The notes beneath the pieces were generated by a model. It was not told where the DNA came from. It saw only the letters and a program-made list of their open reading frames with translations, and made no database searches. A stretch of 64,000 nucleotides of DNA from Verrucomicrobium sp. BvORR034. GTDB taxonomy: Bacteria; Verrucomicrobiota; Verrucomicrobiia; Verrucomicrobiales; Verrucomicrobiaceae. A program made the translations under genes and the position numbers. Positions 61,635 through 64,000 of this stretch are shown piece by piece. Positions within the stretch are counted from its first letter, which is position 1; each line of letters starts with the position of its first letter. Where the stretch lies: positions 1 to 64,000 of the forward strand of contig NZ_BATQ01000125.1 of assembly GCF_000739635.1 (NCBI RefSeq), written 5' to 3'.

Positions 61635-62123
61635 ATGGACAAAGACGGCCTCGCCCTCTACTTGAGGGATCATTGCTCAGCTTCGGTGGGAGCTTTGGAA
61701 CTCATCGCCCACCTGCAAAAATCTGACCCTCCGCCTCCGGAAGCCCAGCTCCTGGACCGCCTTGAACACGAAATCACCAGTGAGCAATCCGTCCTCGCGG
61801 ATCTCATCACCGCGCTCGACTCAAGTCGCAACCAGTGGACGGATGCCGGGGCCTGGCTGGCAGAGAAAGCTGGCTTCCTGAAACTGTGGATGGCCAAGTG
61901 CGAAACGCCGCCGGTCTTCTGGCTCCAGGCCTTTGAAACGCTGGCTCTGGGGATCCGCGGCAAGTCTGCCCTATGGACGCTGCTAAAAGAGGCTGGCAAC
62001 CTTCCCACGGGATCAGAGAGCGGCCAGTATCAAGCCCTGCTCGAGCAGTCCCAGGTTCAGGAAAGTCTGGTGGAAGAAGCGAGGCTTCGCGCGGGCTTGC
62101 GATTACTGCATACCACAGCGTAG
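61635..62123 (+). CDS. cytosolic helical hypothetical protein
   Basis: 162 residues from the ATG at 61635; the frame stays open upstream, but that part is basic and dissimilar. Helix-rich, acidic: LELIAHLQKSDPPPPEAQLL, SEQSVLADLITALDSSRNQW, AWLAEKAGFLKLWMAKCETP, FETLALGIRGKSALWTLLKE. This pattern, with a helix bundle and no membrane segment, is seen in small PVC proteins of unknown role (DUF892/ferritin-like by shape only). Confidence 0.6.
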   Translation: MDKDGLALYLRDHCSASVGALELIAHLQKSDPPPPEAQLLDRLEHEITSEQSVLADLITALDSSRNQWTDAGAWLAEKAGFLKLWMAKCETPPVFWLQAFETLALGIRGKSALWTLLKEAGNLPTGSESGQYQALLEQSQVQESLVEEARLRAGLRLLHTTA

Positions 62124-62188
62124 GGTGAGCAGGCGGTTGACTTGAGGAAACTTGCGAGCCAAAGATTTTTCTCCATGTTTGGCGCAGC

Positions 62189-62596
62189 ATGGAAAGCTCC
62201 TCACCGCCCCAGCCTCCTGTCATTCAACCCTTTGGCAGTGGCGTTTTCTTTGCCGTCCCTGGCGCAGTCTTTCTACTCTACATCCTGATCGATGCCGGGT
62301 GGGCGGGGGCACGCATTCTACGGCAACTGGCTCAGCAAGGCACTGCGAATGCCCAGCTTATGGGACAGACCGTTGGCGAGCTCATTGTCACGCTGGCCGC
62401 GCGTGGTTTTGTCGCTCTGCCAGTGGTGGCGGTGCTGGTTCTGGCCTTGTTAGCCTGCCGCTACCGGGCAGTGTGGTTCTACCGCTATCTCCTGGTCGCC
62501 AGTCCACTGCTCATGCTGCTGGCCCCCTTTGGCACACTCTTCGGTGCCTGGTTTCTGATGTATCTCTGGAAACACCACCGCGAGTTTGTCGCCTGA
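62189..62596 (+). CDS. small multi-pass membrane protein
   Basis: 135 residues with three hydrophobic segments (VFFAVPGAVFLLYILIDAGW; VGELIVTLAARGFVALPVVAV and the following ALLACR; YLLVASPLLMLLAPFGTLFG) and a short C-terminal tail HHREFVA. It is not recognised. It starts 65 bases after the preceding gene. Confidence 0.6.
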   Translation: MESSSPPQPPVIQPFGSGVFFAVPGAVFLLYILIDAGWAGARILRQLAQQGTANAQLMGQTVGELIVTLAARGFVALPVVAVLVLALLACRYRAVWFYRYLLVASPLLMLLAPFGTLFGAWFLMYLWKHHREFVA

Positions 62597-62662
62597 TTTG
62601 CGAGAAACCCTCTGCCCCGGCGCGTTTAGGAAGCGGTCCTTCCACCTCTGTTTCCCTGCTCC

Positions 62663-64000
62663 ATGCACCGCACCGCGCACCAGGTTCTCACCCTCTTCAC
62701 CGCCATCGCCAGCATGGTTCCCTCCCTGCTGATCCAGGCCGCGGAGACCAAGGACTTCCTCAAGAAACCTCCCGCATGGTTTGCCACGGATGAAGCCAAA
62801 ACCGTAGCGGCCAACATCCTTTCGTATCAGTCCGACTTCGGCGGCTGGCCCAAGAACCTGGACCTCACTGCCAAGCCTTTCGCAGGGCGTCGCGATGAGC
62901 TGGTGGGTGAGTTGAAGCCCATCTTCGACAATAGCGCCACGACCGACGAGATCCGCTATCTGGCCCGCATGCACAAGGCCACAGGTGACATCCGCTACCT
63001 GCGTGCCGTGCAGGACGGGCTCGACTACATTCTCATCGCCCAGTATCCCACCGGCGGCTGGCCGCAGTCCTACCCATTGGACGCGGAGTATCACCGTCAC
63101 ATCACGTTCAACGACAATTCCATGGTGCGCATCCTGCAGCTCCTCCAGGAGATGGGCAGGCCGGGCGTGTTCGATGCACTGGACGCCGACCGACGTAGCG
63201 CCGCGCAGATTGCCTTTCACCGCGGGATCGAGTGCATCCTGAAATGCCAGATCAAGGTGGATGGCCGCCTCACTGCATGGTGCGCCCAGCACGACGAGCT
63301 CGACTACAGCCCGCGCCCCGCGCGGAAGTTTGAGCTGGTATCCCTCAGCGGTGCGGAATCCGTGGCCCTCGTCAAGCTCCTCATGAGCCTCCCCCGCCCC
63401 GCTCCGGAGATCGTCGCGTCCATCGAGGCCGCCGTGGCCTGGCTGCAGACTGCCCGCATTGATGGCTGGAGGATCGAGGAACTCACCACGGATGACATTC
63501 AGGGGCACAACTTCTCCGCCACCCCCGATCCTGCCGCGAAGCCCTTCTGGGCCAGGTTCTATGACATCACCACCAGCCAGCCCCTCTGGTCCAACCGGGA
63601 TGGGGTGCGCAAGCTGGGCATGGCGGAGATCGGCTGGGCCCGTCACGGTTACGCCTGGACCGGCAACTGGGCACAATCTCTCTTGAACAAGGATTACCCA
63701 GCCTGGAAAAAGCGACTGGCCAAGGAAGGCCCAGGACCTGCCCTCACGCCCTGGCAACCAGCCGTGCGCATCGCCTTGGCGGGAGATTCCACCGTGACAG
63801 ACACAGCGGGCTGGGGCTTTGGATTCAAGAAAGCGATCACCGGCAAGGTGCTTTGCCAGAACTTCGCCGGTGGCGGGCAGAGCTCGAAGAGTTTCAGCGA
63901 CACCGGCGTCTGGCAGAAGGTGCTGGCCAGCAAGCCGGACTACGTGCTCATCCAGTTTGGCCACAATGACATGCCAGGCAAAGGCCCCAAACGCGAAACG
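62663..64000 (+). CDS. PL10 pectate lyase fused to an SGNH acetylesterase (partial, runs off right edge)
   Basis: 446 residues to the edge, from the ATG at 62663, with a signal peptide (MHRTAHQVLTLFTAIASMVP, ending IQAAE). Residues about 25-350 are a PL10-type pectate lyase: LSYQSDFGGWPKNLDLT, FDNSATTDEIRYLARM, IAQYPTGGWPQSYPL, HITFNDNSMVRILQLL and WRIEELTTDDIQGHNFSAT. From about 368 comes a second domain with IALAGDSTVTD (block I serine), GGGQSSKSF and IQFGHNDMPGKG (block III), the signature of SGNH rhamnogalacturonan acetylesterases. One chain would thus cleave and deacetylate pectin. The end is beyond the window. Confidence 0.9.
   Translation, partial: MHRTAHQVLTLFTAIASMVPSLLIQAAETKDFLKKPPAWFATDEAKTVAANILSYQSDFGGWPKNLDLTAKPFAGRRDELVGELKPIFDNSATTDEIRYLARMHKATGDIRYLRAVQDGLDYILIAQYPTGGWPQSYPLDAEYHRHITFNDNSMVRILQLLQEMGRPGVFDALDADRRSAAQIAFHRGIECILKCQIKVDGRLTAWCAQHDELDYSPRPARKFELVSLSGAESVALVKLLMSLPRPAPEIVASIEAAVAWLQTARIDGWRIEELTTDDIQGHNFSATPDPAAKPFWARFYDITTSQPLWSNRDGVRKLGMAEIGWARHGYAWTGNWAQSLLNKDYPAWKKRLAKEGPGPALTPWQPAVRIALAGDSTVTDTAGWGFGFKKAITGKVLCQNFAGGGQSSKSFSDTGVWQKVLASKPDYVLIQFGHNDMPGKGPKRET

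Noticed and set aside
61203-61673. 156-residue minus-strand frame
   Set aside because: No ribosome-binding site, no family match, and it overlaps the supported gene at 61635 and promoter-side intergenic DNA.
62450-63964. 504-residue minus-strand frame
   Set aside because: Antisense shadow of the PL10-SGNH gene, which has a signal peptide and clear domain motifs.

Overview
The window looks like chromosomal DNA of a G+C-rich member of the Verrucomicrobiota, probably Verrucomicrobiales. Three things point there: a PSD1/DUF1549/DUF1553 c-type cytochrome gene next to a DUF1501 gene (the classic PVC-superphylum pair), a diderm envelope (Lpt and Kdo genes, TonB receptor, PepSY), and secreted beta-helix, PL10 and SGNH polysaccharide enzymes. 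This is inference from family content; no database was searched.

Layout. 1-2003 (minus): four small unrecognised genes, visibly less G+C-rich than the rest, possibly a toxin/immunity-type cassette. 2033-4218: gap with a clear sigma70-type promoter and terminator, then folP. 4345-12511 (plus): a degenerate peptidase-like lipoprotein or anchored protein, acylphosphatase, an ABC-2 exporter with a linked repeat protein, a phosphoesterase coupled to a GT9 heptosyltransferase, and a PrsW-type membrane protease. 12606-14348: a GH110-like beta-helix protein. 14497-18923 (minus): a compact kdsA-lptC-lptA-lptB-hpf operon for LPS precursor synthesis, LPS export and ribosome hibernation. 18956-24472: DUF5069, a GT39-like membrane glycosyltransferase, a PHP phosphatase and the cbpA/cbpM co-chaperone pair.

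24528-37817: secreted proteins, a REP-associated (RAYT) transposase, an LtaS-like phosphoglycerol transferase, an HTTM-type pair, tRNA-Thr(CGT), a response regulator, a GAF histidine kinase, an OB-fold-like secreted protein, a TPR protein and an AsmA-like protein. 37926-42977: an ABCG-like half-transporter with a charged linker and associated envelope proteins. 43491-48215: the DUF1501/PSD1 pair. 48486-51929: a run of small plus-strand genes with a PP2C-like phosphatase and two paralogous CFSC lipoproteins.

51995-61068 is iron-related. It holds a decayed TonB-receptor fragment behind Fur-like palindromes, a DUF5916 outer-membrane-like protein, a repeat-rich island with an interleaved inverted repeat, and a minus-strand siderophore-uptake operon (AraC regulator, TonB receptor, DUF3649, PepSY, DUF3325) whose regulator promoter overlaps another Fur-like palindrome. 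The window ends in a PL10 pectate lyase-SGNH esterase fusion that runs off the edge.

No CRISPR array, prophage, replication origin or rRNA was seen. The least explained parts are the left-edge cassette, the small-gene cluster at 48.5-51.9 kb and the repeat island at 54.7-55.2 kb.
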